The notes: a model not told the origin generated them from the sequence alone. A stretch of DNA of 64,000 nucleotides from Streptomyces vinaceus (GCF_008704935.1 NZ_CP023692.1:2365001-2429000); one strand, 5' to 3'. Shown: positions 52,835 through 61,858, numbered from the stretch's first letter. Program-made: numbers and translations.

Positions 52835-53320
52835 ATGGAGACCATGGAGACCGAGACGGCCACACGCTGGCTGACCGAGGCCGAGCAGTGCACCTGGCGC
52901 ACCCATCTGGACGTCAGCCGGCTGCTGATGCACCAGCTGGAAAAGGATCTCCAGCCCTTCGGACTCACCAACAACGACTACGAGATCCTGGTGAACCTCT
53001 CGGAGTCCGAGGGCCACCGGATGCGGATGAGCGATCTCGCGACGTCGACGCTGCAGTCCAAGAGCCGGCTGTCCCACCAGATCACCCGCATGGAGACCGC
53101 GGGCCTGGTCGTCCGGGTGAACTGCGAATCCGACCGCCGGGGGCTGTACGCCGTCCTGACCGACGAGGGCATGGAGCTCATGCGGAAGGTCGCCCCGCAC
53201 CACGTGGCGTCCGTCCGCCGGCACTTCATCGACCTGCTGCCGCCGGAGGCCCTGGCGGCGCTGCGCGCCTCGCTGGAGCCGGTCGCGAACCACCTGCGCG
53301 ACGAGCGCGGCAAGGCCTGA
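52835..53320 (+). CDS. MarR-family transcriptional regulator
   Basis: A 161-residue winged-helix regulator: GLTNNDYEILVNLSESEGHRMRMSDLATSTLQSKSRLSHQITRMETAGLVVRVNCESDRRGLYAVLTDEGMELM. The DRRGLYAVLTDEG wing is the family signature. Its promoter region (52780-52834) is strikingly AT-rich, with TTCAAC and TAGAGT elements just before the ATG. An ATG three codons downstream is an alternative. It lies 55 bp after the AIM24 operon, but the AT-rich gap suggests separate control. Confidence 0.9.
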   Translation: METMETETATRWLTEAEQCTWRTHLDVSRLLMHQLEKDLQPFGLTNNDYEILVNLSESEGHRMRMSDLATSTLQSKSRLSHQITRMETAGLVVRVNCESDRRGLYAVLTDEGMELMRKVAPHHVASVRRHFIDLLPPEALAALRASLEPVANHLRDERGKA

Positions 53321-53338
53321 CCCGGGCGGGGCGGCGGT

Positions 53339-53375
53339 GCCGCGGCGGCCCGTCCGGGGTGCCGTCCGCCGCGGC
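53339..53375 (+). terminator. Terminator after the MarR gene
   Basis: GCCGCGGCGG and CCGCCGCGGC are perfect 10 bp arms around a 17-base loop, 19 bp past the MarR stop. Confidence 0.65.
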
Positions 53376-53459
53376 CGCCCGGAGAATGGGTGGTAACGCT
53401 CGCTCGCCGGCCGCCCGCCGAGCAACCGTAAGCGCATGGCCGGCCAGAGGAGGTCAGCC

Positions 53460-54029
53460 ATGCACCCCAAGCACAAGGCCTGCGTCGGCGCGGCCGCGGC
53501 CGCGCTCCTGATCGCCGGGGGCCCGGCGGCGGCCGCCGCCGCGCACACGGCCGACGCGGCGAGAACCGCCCCCGCGGCCGCCGCGGTCCGCGCCGACGTC
53601 GACGCCGCGGGCGCGGCCGCCGCCGCGCTGAAGAAGTACCCCGGCGTCGTGTCCTCCGTCGACAAGGACGGCGCCGTCTGGCACGTCGACGTCATCGGCA
53701 AGGACGGCAAGCACGCGGAGCTGACGGTCGACACCCGCAGCGGCAAGGTGTTCACCGAGAACGCGGACGACGACAGCGGCGACGACGGCCAGAACAAGGC
53801 CCTCGCCGCCGCGAAGGTCACCGCCCAGCAGGCGATGAAGGCGGCCGTCGCCGCCCACTCCGGCCAGGTCCGGTCCGTGGAATGGGACGACGATGACGAC
53901 AACGGCTCCCGCTACTGGAACGTCGAGGTCCAGTCCGGGGACAAGACCACCAACGTGCACGTCGACGCCGCCTCGGGCAAGGCCACGGTGTCCACGTCGG
54001 ACTCCGACGGCGACGACGACGGCAACTGA
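53460..54029 (+). CDS. Secreted PepSY-domain protein with acidic tail
   Basis: A 189-residue exported protein. The signal peptide (KACVGAAAAALLIAGGPAAAAAAH) is followed by two PepSY-like modules: AAAALKKYPGVVSSVDKDGAVWHVDVIGKDGKHAELTVDTRSGKV and the later AAVAAHSGQVRSVEWDDDDDNGSRYWNVEVQSGDKTTNVHVDAASGKA. Each is rich in acidic residues, with runs such as DDDDDN and an end of SDGDDDGN that could bind cations. PepSY domains often inhibit or shield proteases. The start at 53460 has GAGGAGG six bases upstream. A short GC hairpin (54029-54048) follows the stop. Confidence 0.87.
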   Translation: MHPKHKACVGAAAAALLIAGGPAAAAAAHTADAARTAPAAAAVRADVDAAGAAAAALKKYPGVVSSVDKDGAVWHVDVIGKDGKHAELTVDTRSGKVFTENADDDSGDDGQNKALAAAKVTAQQAMKAAVAAHSGQVRSVEWDDDDDNGSRYWNVEVQSGDKTTNVHVDAASGKATVSTSDSDGDDDGN

Positions 54030-54123
54030 CCCGCGCCGGTCCGCGGGTTCCCGTGCGGAGCGGATCGGGCGCCCCTAGACTGGCGAACGCCCGGATTACC
54101 CCGATCTTCGAGGGAGTGGCGTC

Positions 54124-54198
54124 ATGGCCAAGCGCGGCAACAAGAAGCGAGCACGCAAGAAGAAGAAGGCGAACCACGGCAAGCGTCCCAACGCCTGA
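54124..54198 (+). CDS. Large-subunit ribosomal protein bL37 (24 residues)
   Basis: A tiny, extremely basic protein that begins MAKRGNKKRARKKKK and ends KANHGKRPNA. This matches, from memory, the 24-residue actinobacterial ribosomal protein bL37 seen in mycobacterial 50S structures, including the closing NHGKRPNA. It has a GAGGGAG ribosome-binding site seven bases before the ATG and a TAGACT -10-like box about 45 bp upstream. A 22 bp perfect hairpin terminator follows 17 bp after the stop, so it is probably its own transcription unit. It is short enough to be missed by length-filtered gene finders. Confidence 0.9.
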   Translation: MAKRGNKKRARKKKKANHGKRPNA

Positions 54199-54214
54199 CC
54201 GGTCCGCCCCGCAG

Positions 54215-54262
54215 ACGTACGAGAGCCGCGCCCCGGTCTTCCGGGGCGCGGCTCTCGTACGT
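54215..54262. terminator. Bidirectional terminator between bL37 and meaB
   Basis: A perfect 22 bp stem (from ACGTACGAGAGCCGCGCCCC to its complement) around TCTT. It is one of the strongest hairpins in the window and sits between converging genes. Confidence 0.9.
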
Positions 54263-54272
54263 CGGACCTGCG

Positions 54273-55232
54273 TCAGGACTCCGTCAGCGTCGCCAGCAGG
54301 GTGTCCGAGGCCGCGTACGGGTCCAGCTCGCCCGCCGCGACCCGGGCCGCGAGGGCGTCCAGGTGCGCGTCCCCGCGCACGTCCGCCATCCGGGCCCGCA
54401 GGGCCGTCACCGCGATGGTCTCCACCTCGCGGGCGGCCCGGGCCGTACGCCGCTCGGCCAGCACCCCGCGCTCGTCCATCCACGCCCGGTGCTTCTCCAG
54501 GGCCTCGACCAGCTCGTCGATGCCCTGGCCGCGCGCCGCGACCGTCTTGACGATCGGCGGCCGCCAGTCGCCCGCGCCCCGGGACTCGCCCAGGCCCAGC
54601 ATGTGGTTGAGCTCCCGGGCGGTGGCGTCGGCGCCGTCCCGGTCCGCCTTGTTCACCACGTACACGTCGCCGATCTCCAGGATGCCCGCCTTCGCGGCCT
54701 GGATCCCGTCGCCCATGCCCGGCGCCAGCAGCACCACCGAGGTGTCGGCCTGCGAGGCGATCTCCACCTCCGACTGGCCGACCCCGACCGTCTCGACCAG
54801 GATCACCTCGCAGCCGGCCGCGTCCAGCACCCGGATCGCCTGCGGGGCGGCCCAGGCCAGGCCGCCCAGGTGGCCGCGGGTGGCCATGGAGCGGATGTAG
54901 ACCCCCGGGTCGGAGGCGTGGTCCGACATCCGGACCCGGTCGCCGAGCAGCGCGCCCCCGGAGAACGGCGAGGACGGGTCGACGGCGAGGACGCCGACCC
55001 GCTTGCCCGCCTTGCGGTACGCGGAGACCAGCGCCGAGGTGGAGGTGGACTTGCCGACGCCGGGCGAGCCGGTGAGGCCCACCACGTACGCCCCGCCCGT
55101 CAGCGGGGCCAGGGCCGCCATCACCTCGCGCAGCTGCGGGGACGCCCCCTCGACCAGGGAGATCAGCCGGGCCACCGCTCTCGGCCTGCCCTCACGCGCC
55201 TGGGCCACCAGCTGGGGGACGTCCACCGTCAT
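54273..55232 (-). CDS. meaB: Acyl-CoA mutase-associated GTPase MeaB
   Basis: A G3E P-loop GTPase chaperone that protects and reloads B12-dependent acyl-CoA mutases. The 319-residue protein has Walker A GLTGSPGVGKSTSTSALV, AVDPSSPFSGGALLGDRVRM, the ETVGVGQSE switch and the guanine-specificity NKADRDGAD. It follows the thiolase gene by 49 bp on the same strand, so the two are probably co-transcribed. Its clients in this genome likely include the mutase at 39695-41395. Confidence 0.95.
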   Translation of the reverse strand: MTVDVPQLVAQAREGRPRAVARLISLVEGASPQLREVMAALAPLTGGAYVVGLTGSPGVGKSTSTSALVSAYRKAGKRVGVLAVDPSSPFSGGALLGDRVRMSDHASDPGVYIRSMATRGHLGGLAWAAPQAIRVLDAAGCEVILVETVGVGQSEVEIASQADTSVVLLAPGMGDGIQAAKAGILEIGDVYVVNKADRDGADATARELNHMLGLGESRGAGDWRPPIVKTVAARGQGIDELVEALEKHRAWMDERGVLAERRTARAAREVETIAVTALRARMADVRGDAHLDALAARVAAGELDPYAASDTLLATLTES

Positions 55233-55281
55233 ACGTGCTGCGCTCCTCGGTTCGGGTAGGGAAGGTCCGGCGGGCCCGGGG

Positions 55282-56484
55282 CTACTTCTTCGGGACGCGG
55301 ACGATCAGGGCGTCGCCCTGGCCGCCGCCGCCGCACAGCGCGGCCGCGCCGGTCCCGCCGCCCCGGCGCGCCAGCTCCAGGGCCAGGTGCAGCACCACGC
55401 GGGCGCCGGACATGCCGATCGGGTGGCCCAGGGCGATGGCGCCACCGTTGACGTTCACCCGTTCCGGGGTCACGCCGAGATCCTTCATTGACTGTACGGC
55501 GACCGCCGCGAAGGCCTCGTTGATCTCGATGAGGTCCAGGTCGGAGACCTGGAGCCCCTCCTTCTTCAGGGCGTGCAGGATCGCGTTCGACGGCTGCGAC
55601 TGCAGCGAGTTGTCGGGACCGGCCACATTGCCGTGGGCGCCGATCTCGGCGATCCACTCCAGCCCGAGCTCCTCGGCCTTCGCCTTGCTCATCACGACGA
55701 CGGCGGCGGCGCCGTCGGAGATCTGCGAGGAGGTGCCGGCGGTGATCGTGCCGTCCTTCGCGAACGCCGGGCGCAGCTTGCCGAGGGACTCGACCGTGGT
55801 CTCGGCGCGGATGCCCTCGTCCTGGGTGAACAGGACCGGGTCGCCCTTGCGCTGCGGGACCTCGACGGGGACGATCTCGGCCTCGAAGACGCCGTTCTTC
55901 TGCGCGGCGGCGGCCCGCTGGTGCGAGGCGGCCGCGAACTCGTCCTGCGGGGCGCGCTCGATGCCCAGGCGGCTGTTGTGCTTCTCGGTGGACTCGCCCA
56001 TCGCGATGTGCTCGAAGGCGTCGGTGAGGCCGTCGTAGGCCATCGCGTCGAGCATCTCGATCGCGCCGTACTTGAAGCCCTCTCGGGACTTCGGCAGCAG
56101 GTGCGGGGCGTTGGTCATGGACTCCTGGCCGCCCGCGACCACGATGTCGAACTCGCCCGCGCGGATGAGCTGGTCGGCCAGCGCGATCGCGTCGAGGCCG
56201 GAGAGGCACACCTTGTTGATCGTGAGCGCCGGGACGTTCATGGGGATGCCGCCCTTGACCGCCGCCTGACGGGCAGGGATCTGGCCCGCACCGGCCTGGA
56301 GCACCTGCCCCATGATCACGTATTGCACCTGGTCACCGGCGATGCCCGCCCGCTCCAGCGCGGACTTGATGGCGAACCCGCCGAGATCGGCACCGGAGAA
56401 GGACTTCAGCGAGCCGAGCAGCCGCCCCATGGGCGTGCGGGCCCCGGCGACGATCACTGACGTGGTGTTGTTCGTTCCGGACAT
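55282..56484 (-). CDS. Acetyl-CoA C-acetyltransferase (thiolase)
   Basis: It condenses or cleaves acetoacetyl-CoA. The 400-residue thiolase II-type enzyme has the active Cys in [30 protein letters not shown], the HxxxGxPxGxS-type block [17 protein letters not shown] and the C-terminal active Cys in [15 protein letters not shown]. It starts [20 protein letters not shown]. It heads a leftward operon with meaB and is divergent from the methylmalonyl-CoA epimerase gene across 136 bp containing a palindrome. Confidence 0.94.
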   Translation of the reverse strand: MSGTNNTTSVIVAGARTPMGRLLGSLKSFSGADLGGFAIKSALERAGIAGDQVQYVIMGQVLQAGAGQIPARQAAVKGGIPMNVPALTINKVCLSGLDAIALADQLIRAGEFDIVVAGGQESMTNAPHLLPKSREGFKYGAIEMLDAMAYDGLTDAFEHIAMGESTEKHNSRLGIERAPQDEFAAASHQRAAAAQKNGVFEAEIVPVEVPQRKGDPVLFTQDEGIRAETTVESLGKLRPAFAKDGTITAGTSSQISDGAAAVVVMSKAKAEELGLEWIAEIGAHGNVAGPDNSLQSQPSNAILHALKKEGLQVSDLDLIEINEAFAAVAVQSMKDLGVTPERVNVNGGAIALGHPIGMSGARVVLHLALELARRGGGTGAAALCGGGGQGDALIVRVPKK

Positions 56485-56531
56485 GGAGCACAGCCCCTTG
56501 AAGATGAGGGTGAACGAGGGTTTACATGAAT

Positions 56532-56545
56532 GTACTGAGCAGTAC
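56532..56545. promoter_or_regulatory. Palindrome in the thiolase / epimerase divergent promoter
   Basis: GTACTG and CAGTAC arms around AG, inside a locally AT-richer stretch (TTTACATGAATGTACTGAGC). It lies 48 bp before the thiolase start and 76 bp before the epimerase start. It looks like a TetR-type operator for acyl-CoA metabolism; no regulator is encoded beside it. Confidence 0.55.
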
Positions 56546-56620
56546 CCGCGCCGTCACCGGGCAGTCGGTGTGATCGCTGGCACGTTGCGTGACCGCCCTC
56601 CGCAGCGGTGCACTGGTCCC

Positions 56621-57049
56621 ATGCTGACAAGAATCGACCACATCGGGATCGCCTGCTTCGACCTGGACAAGACCGTCGAGTTCTACCGTGCCACGTACGG
56701 CTTCGAGGTGTTCCACACCGAGGTCAACGAGGAGCAGGGTGTCCGCGAGGCCATGCTCAAGATCAACGGGACCTCCGACGGCGGCGCCTCCTACCTCCAG
56801 CTCCTCGAACCCACCCGCGAGGACTCCGCGGTGGGCAAGTGGCTGGCCAAGAACGGCGAGGGCGTGCACCACATCGCCTTCGGCACCGAGGACGTCCTCG
56901 GCGACTCGGAGGCCATCCGCGGCAAGGGCGTCCGGGTCCTCTACGACCAGCCCCGCACGGGCTCGATGGGCTCCTCGATCACCTTCCTGCACCCCAAGGA
57001 CTGCCACGGAGTCCTCACCGAACTGGTCACCTCGAACCCTGACCACTGA
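56621..57049 (+). CDS. mce: Methylmalonyl-CoA epimerase
   Basis: It interconverts the (R) and (S) epimers of methylmalonyl-CoA and belongs to the vicinal oxygen chelate fold. The 142-residue protein has MLTRIDHIGIACFDLDKTVEFY with the first metal His, EGVHHIAFGTEDV with the second, and the closing GVLTELVTSNPDH with the metal Glu. The start at 56621 is fixed by the first beta strand. It belongs functionally with meaB and the B12 mutase genes. Confidence 0.94.
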   Translation: MLTRIDHIGIACFDLDKTVEFYRATYGFEVFHTEVNEEQGVREAMLKINGTSDGGASYLQLLEPTREDSAVGKWLAKNGEGVHHIAFGTEDVLGDSEAIRGKGVRVLYDQPRTGSMGSSITFLHPKDCHGVLTELVTSNPDH

Positions 57050-57070
57050 CGGACCACTGATGGCCCGATT

Positions 57071-57105
57071 CCCCGGCCGGTAGAGTGGCCATGGCTCGGC
57101 CGGGG
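57071..57105 (+). terminator. Hairpin after mce / before scy
   Basis: CCCCGGCCG and CGGCCGGGG are perfect 9 bp arms around a 17-base loop that contains TAGAGT. It starts 22 bp past the mce stop. The TAGAGT could alternatively be a -10 box for scy. The rest of the 57106-57241 gap includes one GACAC motif near 57152. Confidence 0.55.
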
Positions 57106-57241
57106 TTCGGTGCGGAGACGGGGTCGGGGCCTGTGACCCCTGCCCCGGTATCTGACACCATTCCCCGGGGGCGTCGTTCAGCGGGCGAGCGATGCTCAAT
57201 TGGGAGTGAGCTTGCGACCAGGGGACGGATGGGACCGCGCT

Positions 57242-60200
57242 GTGCGGGGCTACGAAAGCCAGGAGAGCCATCAGGCTGAAGCCGACCATCTCTCGCGCTT
57301 CGAAGCCGAGATGGAGCGGCTGAAGAAGGAGCGCGGGAAGGCCGTCCAGCACGCCGAAGACCTCGGCTACCAAGTCGAGGTGCTGCGCGCCAAGCTCCAC
57401 GAGGTGCGCCGCAATCTGGCGTCCCGCCCCGTCTACGACAGTGCGGACATGGGCTACCAGGCGGAGCAGCTGCTCCGTAATGCCCAGATCCAGGCCGACC
57501 AGATGCGTTCGGACGCCGAGCGCGAACTGCGCGACGCCCGGGCACAGACCCAGCGCATCCTCCAGGAGCACGCCGAGCACCAGGCGCGGCTCCAGGCCGA
57601 GCTGCACGCCGAGGCCGTCAACCGCCGCCAGCGGCTGGACCAGGAGCTCAACGAGCGCCGCCAGACCGTCGAGGCGCACGTCAACGAGAACGTGGCCTGG
57701 GCCGAGCAGCTGCGCGCCCGTACGGAGTCCCAGGCCCGCCGGCTCATGGACGAGTCCCGCGCCGAGGCCGAGCAGTCCCTGAACGCGGCCCGCGCCGAGG
57801 CCGCCCGCGTCGCCGAGGAGACCCGCCGCCGGCTGACCGCCGACGCCGAGGCCGCCCGCGCGGAGACCGAGGCGATCCTGCTGCGCGCCCGCAAGGAGGC
57901 CGAGCGGCTGCTGACCGCCGCCTCCGCGCAGGCCCAGGAGGCCACCGAGCACGCCGAACGGCTGCGCAGCAGCACCAGCGCCGAGGCCGAGCAGACCCGG
58001 CAGCAGACCCTCGACCTCGGCCGGGTGGCCGAGCAGCGGGTCCAGGAGGCCGACGGCGCCCTGCGCGCCGCGCGCGCCGAGGCCGAGAAGCTCCTCGCGG
58101 ACGCCAAGGAGAGCGCCGCCCGGCAGCTCGCCTCGGCGGAGTCGGTGAACGAGCAGCGCACCCGCACCGCCAAGGAGCAGGTGGCCCGGCTGGTCGGCGA
58201 GGCCACCAAGGAGGCCGAGGTCCTCAAGGCCGAGGCCGAGCAGACCCTCGCCGACGCCCGCGCCGGCGTGGAGCGACTGCGCGCGGAGGCCGCGGAGCAG
58301 GCCCGCGCGGCGGCGGCCGAGGACACGGCCGCCCAGCTGGCGAAGGCGGCCCGCACCGCCGAGGACGTACTGAACAAGGCCTCGGAGGACGCGCGGGCCA
58401 CCACCCGCGCCGCGTCCGAGGAGGCCGAGCGGATCCGCCGCGAGGCCGAGTCCGAGGCGGAGCGGCTGCGCGCCCAGGCGGCGGCCACGGCCGCCGAGCT
58501 CAAGGGCGCGGCGAAGGACGACACCGAGGAGTACCGGGCCCGGACCGTCGAACTCCAGGAGGAGGCCCGGCGGCTGCGCGGCGAGGCGGAGCAGCTGCGC
58601 GCCGAGGCCGTCGCCGAGGGCGAGCGGATCCGCGGCGAGGCGCGCCGCGAGGCCGTCCAGCAGATCGAGGAGGCGGCCCGGACCGCCGAGGAGCTGCTGG
58701 GCAAGGCCAAGTCGGACGCGGACGAGCTGCGCGGCGGCGCGAGCGCCGAGAGCGAGCGGGTCCGCGCCGAGGCCGTCGAGCGGGCCACCACCTTGCGCAA
58801 GCAGGCCGAGGAGACGCTGGAGCGCACCCGCGCCGAGGCGGAGCGGCTGCGCAGCGAGGCCGAGGAGCAGGCGGAGTCCGTACGGGCCGAGGCGGACGCG
58901 GCGGCGCGGGCGCGGCGCGAGGAGACCGAGCAGGCCCTCGCGGCGAAGCGCGCGGAGGCCGAGGAGGAGCTCGTACGGCTGCACGCCGAGGCCGAGAGCC
59001 GGCTGGGCACGGCCGAGCAGACGCTGCGCGACGCCCGCGGGGCGGCGGAGAACATCCGGCGGGAGACCGCCGAGGAGGCCGACCGGCTGCGCGCCGAGTC
59101 GGCCGAGCGGATCCGCAGCCTCCAGGCGCAGTCGCAGGCGGAGGCCGACCAGCTGCGCACGGACGCGGCGGACGACGCCGGGCGTACCCGCGCGGAGGCC
59201 GAGCAGGTCGCCGTACGGCTGCGCAGCGAGGCGGAGTCCGAGGCGGAGCGGGTGCGCGCGGAGGCCCAGGAGACCGCGGACCGGCTGCGCGCGGAGGCGA
59301 AGGCGGCCGCCGAGCGGGTCGCCGCGGAGGCCGCCGAGGCCTTGGCCGCCGCGCAGGAGGAGGCCGCGCGGCGCCGCCGGGAGGCCGAGGAGACCCTCGC
59401 GTCGGCCCGGACGGACGCGGACAGCGAGCGGGCCCAGGCCCGCGAGCAGAGCGAGGAACTGCTGGCCTCGGCCCGCAAGCGCTCCGAGGAGGCGCAGGCC
59501 GAGGCGGCCCGCCTGACCGAGGAGGCGGAGCGGCGCGCCGCGGAGCTGGTGTCGGCGGCGGAGGCCACCGCCCAGCAGGTGCGCGACTCCGTGGCCGGGC
59601 TGCGCGAGGAGGCCGACGAGGAGATCGCCGGGCTGCGCAGCGCCGCCGAGCACGTGGCGGAGCGTACGAGGACGGAGGCCGAGGAGGAGGCCGCGCGGGT
59701 CCGCGCGGACGCCTACGACGAGCGCGAGCGGGCCACCGAGGACGCCAACCGGATCCGTACCGAGGCGCGGGCCGAGACGGACGCGGCGAAGGCGCTGGCC
59801 GAGCGCACGGTCGGCGACGCGATCGCCGAGGCGGAGCAGCTGCGGGGCGACACCGCCGAGTACGCGCAGCGTGTGCGTACGGAGGCGACGGACGCGCTGG
59901 CCGCGGCCGAGCGCGACGCGGCCCGTACCCGGGCCGACGCCCGGGACGACGCGAACCGGATCCGCGGCGAGGCGGCGGAGTCCCTGGAGGCCGCGCGCGC
60001 CGAGGGCGGCCGGATCGTCGCGGAGGCGACGGCGGAGGCAGAGCGGCTGACCGGCGAGACCGAGGCGGCGAACGCCGTGACGCTCGGCGAGGCGGCGGCG
60101 GAGGCCGAGCGGCTCACCACCGAGGCGCAGGAGGCGGCGGACGCCACCCGTGCCGAGGCGGCGGGCACCCTGGACGAGGCGCGCTCGGAGGCCAATCGGC

Positions 60201-61777
60201 TGCGCAGCGAGGCCGCGGAGCAGGCGGACCGGCTCATCACCGAGGCCGCGTCGGAGGCGGAGCGGCTCACCGAGGAGACGCGCGCCGCGAACGAGGCGGC
60301 GGTCGAGCAGGCGACGGCGAAGGCCGAGCGGCTCACCCGGCAGGCGTCCGACATGCTGGCCGCGGCCGAGCGGGACGCGGCGCGGGTCCTGGTCGACGCC
60401 CGCAACGAGGGCGACCGGCTGGTCGACGAGACGCGTGCGGCCAACGAGGCCACGGTCGGCGAGGCCGCGGCCGAGGCCGAGCGGCTGCGCGCCGAGGCGG
60501 CGCGGACCCTGGACGACGCCCGCGCGGAGGGCGGCCGGATCATCGGCGAGGCCACCGCGGAGGCCGACCGGGTCACGGTCGCGGCGAACGAGACGCTGGC
60601 GAGCGCCGAGCGGGAGTCGCAGCAGACGCTCGACGACGCGCGCGCCGAGGCGGGCCGGCTGCGCAGTGAGGCGGCCGAGCAGGCGGACCGGCTCATCACG
60701 GAGGCGGCGGCCGAGGCGGACAAGCTCACCGAGCAGACCCGCAAGGACAACGAGCGCACGGTCGGCGAGGCCCGGTCCGAGGCCGAACGGCTGCGCGCGG
60801 AGGCCTCGGAGGCCCTGGCCTCGGCGCAGGAGCACGCGACCCGTACCCGCGCGGAGGCCGAGCGCGTCAAGGCCGAGGCGGCGACGCAGGCGGAGCGCAC
60901 CCGTACGGAGGCCCGCGCGGAGTCCGAGCGGCTGCTCGACGAGGCCCGCGAGGAGGCCAACAAGCGGCGCAGCGAGGCCGCGGAGCAGGTGGACCGGCTC
61001 ATCACCGAGGCGGCGGCCGAGGCGGACAAGCTCACCAGCGACGCGCAGGCGCAGGCCCTGGCGGCCACGACGGCGGCCGAGGAGCAGGCCGACGCGATGG
61101 TCGACGCGGCCCGCAAGGAGGCCGCGCGGATCTCCTCCGAGGCGACGGTCGAGGGCAACTCCCTGGTGGAGAAGGCCCGTACGGACGCGGACGAGCTGCT
61201 GGTCGGCGCGCGCCGCGACGCGGCGGCCATAAGGGAGCGGGCGGAGGAGCTGCGCTCCCGCGTCGAGGGCGAGGTCGAGGAGTTGCACGAGCGGGCCCGC
61301 CGGGAGTCCGCCGAGCAGATGAAGTCGGCCGGCGAGCGCGTGGACAAGCTGGTGCGCGCGGCGACCGAGCAGAGCGTCGAGGCCGAGGCGAAGGCCAAGG
61401 CGCTGGTGTCGGACGCGAGCAGCGAGGCGAGCAAGGTGCGCATCGCGGCGGTGCGCAAGGCGGAGGCGCTGCTCAAGGAGGCCGAGCAGAAGAAGGCCGA
61501 GCTGGCCCGGGAGGCGGAGAAGGCCCTGTCCGAGGCGAAGGCGGAGGCCGAGCGGCTGGTCGACGAGGGCCGCCGTGAGCTGGAGGTCCTGGTGCGCAGG
61601 CGCGAGGACATTCAGGCGGAGATCTCCCGTGTCCAGGACGTTCTTGAGGCGTTGGAATCATTCGAGGCGCCTTCGGGCGGCGGAAAGCCGGCGGTCGGCG
61701 GTCAGGGCGCGGGGGGCGTGAAGGCCGGAGCCACAGCCGGTTCCACCCGTTCGGGTGGCAAGGCGTCGGAGGGCTAG
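57242..61777 (+). CDS. scy: Scy, giant coiled-coil polarity scaffold
   Basis: A cytoskeletal scaffold that organises the tip-growth complex with DivIVA and FilP. The 1511-residue product is almost entirely coiled coil. It starts VRGYESQESHQAEADHLSRFEAEMERL, with a short N-terminal heptad coil (about 10-65). The long C-terminal rod is dominated by Ala/Glu/Arg. Recurring blocks such as SEAAEQADRLITEAA are spaced in multiples of 51 residues. The GTG at 57242 was chosen because homologues I remember begin there; the frame is open to a TTG at 57200 and the ribosome-binding site is weak. It is longer than the roughly 1,320 residues I recall for S. coelicolor Scy. filP follows after 193 bp. Confidence 0.93.
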   Translation: MRGYESQESHQAEADHLSRFEAEMERLKKERGKAVQHAEDLGYQVEVLRAKLHEVRRNLASRPVYDSADMGYQAEQLLRNAQIQADQMRSDAERELRDARAQTQRILQEHAEHQARLQAELHAEAVNRRQRLDQELNERRQTVEAHVNENVAWAEQLRARTESQARRLMDESRAEAEQSLNAARAEAARVAEETRRRLTADAEAARAETEAILLRARKEAERLLTAASAQAQEATEHAERLRSSTSAEAEQTRQQTLDLGRVAEQRVQEADGALRAARAEAEKLLADAKESAARQLASAESVNEQRTRTAKEQVARLVGEATKEAEVLKAEAEQTLADARAGVERLRAEAAEQARAAAAEDTAAQLAKAARTAEDVLNKASEDARATTRAASEEAERIRREAESEAERLRAQAAATAAELKGAAKDDTEEYRARTVELQEEARRLRGEAEQLRAEAVAEGERIRGEARREAVQQIEEAARTAEELLGKAKSDADELRGGASAESERVRAEAVERATTLRKQAEETLERTRAEAERLRSEAEEQAESVRAEADAAARARREETEQALAAKRAEAEEELVRLHAEAESRLGTAEQTLRDARGAAENIRRETAEEADRLRAESAERIRSLQAQSQAEADQLRTDAADDAGRTRAEAEQVAVRLRSEAESEAERVRAEAQETADRLRAEAKAAAERVAAEAAEALAAAQEEAARRRREAEETLASARTDADSERAQAREQSEELLASARKRSEEAQAEAARLTEEAERRAAELVSAAEATAQQVRDSVAGLREEADEEIAGLRSAAEHVAERTRTEAEEEAARVRADAYDERERATEDANRIRTEARAETDAAKALAERTVGDAIAEAEQLRGDTAEYAQRVRTEATDALAAAERDAARTRADARDDANRIRGEAAESLEAARAEGGRIVAEATAEAERLTGETEAANAVTLGEAAAEAERLTTEAQEAADATRAEAAGTLDEARSEANRLRSEAAEQADRLITEAASEAERLTEETRAANEAAVEQATAKAERLTRQASDMLAAAERDAARVLVDARNEGDRLVDETRAANEATVGEAAAEAERLRAEAARTLDDARAEGGRIIGEATAEADRVTVAANETLASAERESQQTLDDARAEAGRLRSEAAEQADRLITEAAAEADKLTEQTRKDNERTVGEARSEAERLRAEASEALASAQEHATRTRAEAERVKAEAATQAERTRTEARAESERLLDEAREEANKRRSEAAEQVDRLITEAAAEADKLTSDAQAQALAATTAAEEQADAMVDAARKEAARISSEATVEGNSLVEKARTDADELLVGARRDAAAIRERAEELRSRVEGEVEELHERARRESAEQMKSAGERVDKLVRAATEQSVEAEAKAKALVSDASSEASKVRIAAVRKAEALLKEAEQKKAELAREAEKALSEAKAEAERLVDEGRRELEVLVRRREDIQAEISRVQDVLEALESFEAPSGGGKPAVGGQGAGGVKAGATAGSTRSGGKASEG
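60150..61060 (+). repeat. 153 bp (51-residue) internal repeats of scy
   Basis: The block encoding SEAAEQ(A/V)DRLITEAA occurs at 60206, 60665 and 60971, spaced 459 bp (3 x 153) and 306 bp (2 x 153). A second marker, (E/Q)TR followed by xxNExxV, falls at 60275, 60428 and 60734, spaced 153 and 306 bp. The unit is therefore exactly 51 codons. Confidence 0.9.
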
Positions 61778-61858
61778 CAATCGATCAGGTTGTGTGTTCC
61801 TGATGAAGATTCAGCCGAACGAGTGACAAGCATTCTGTCGCCTTGCCACTCAAAAGGG

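Noticed and set aside
56522..61288. A 1,588-codon open frame on the strand opposite scy (Leu/Gly/Arg rich)
   Set aside because: It mirrors the Ala/Glu/Arg coiled coil of scy; GC-rich third positions keep antisense frames open. It has no domain, start signal or composition of a real protein.
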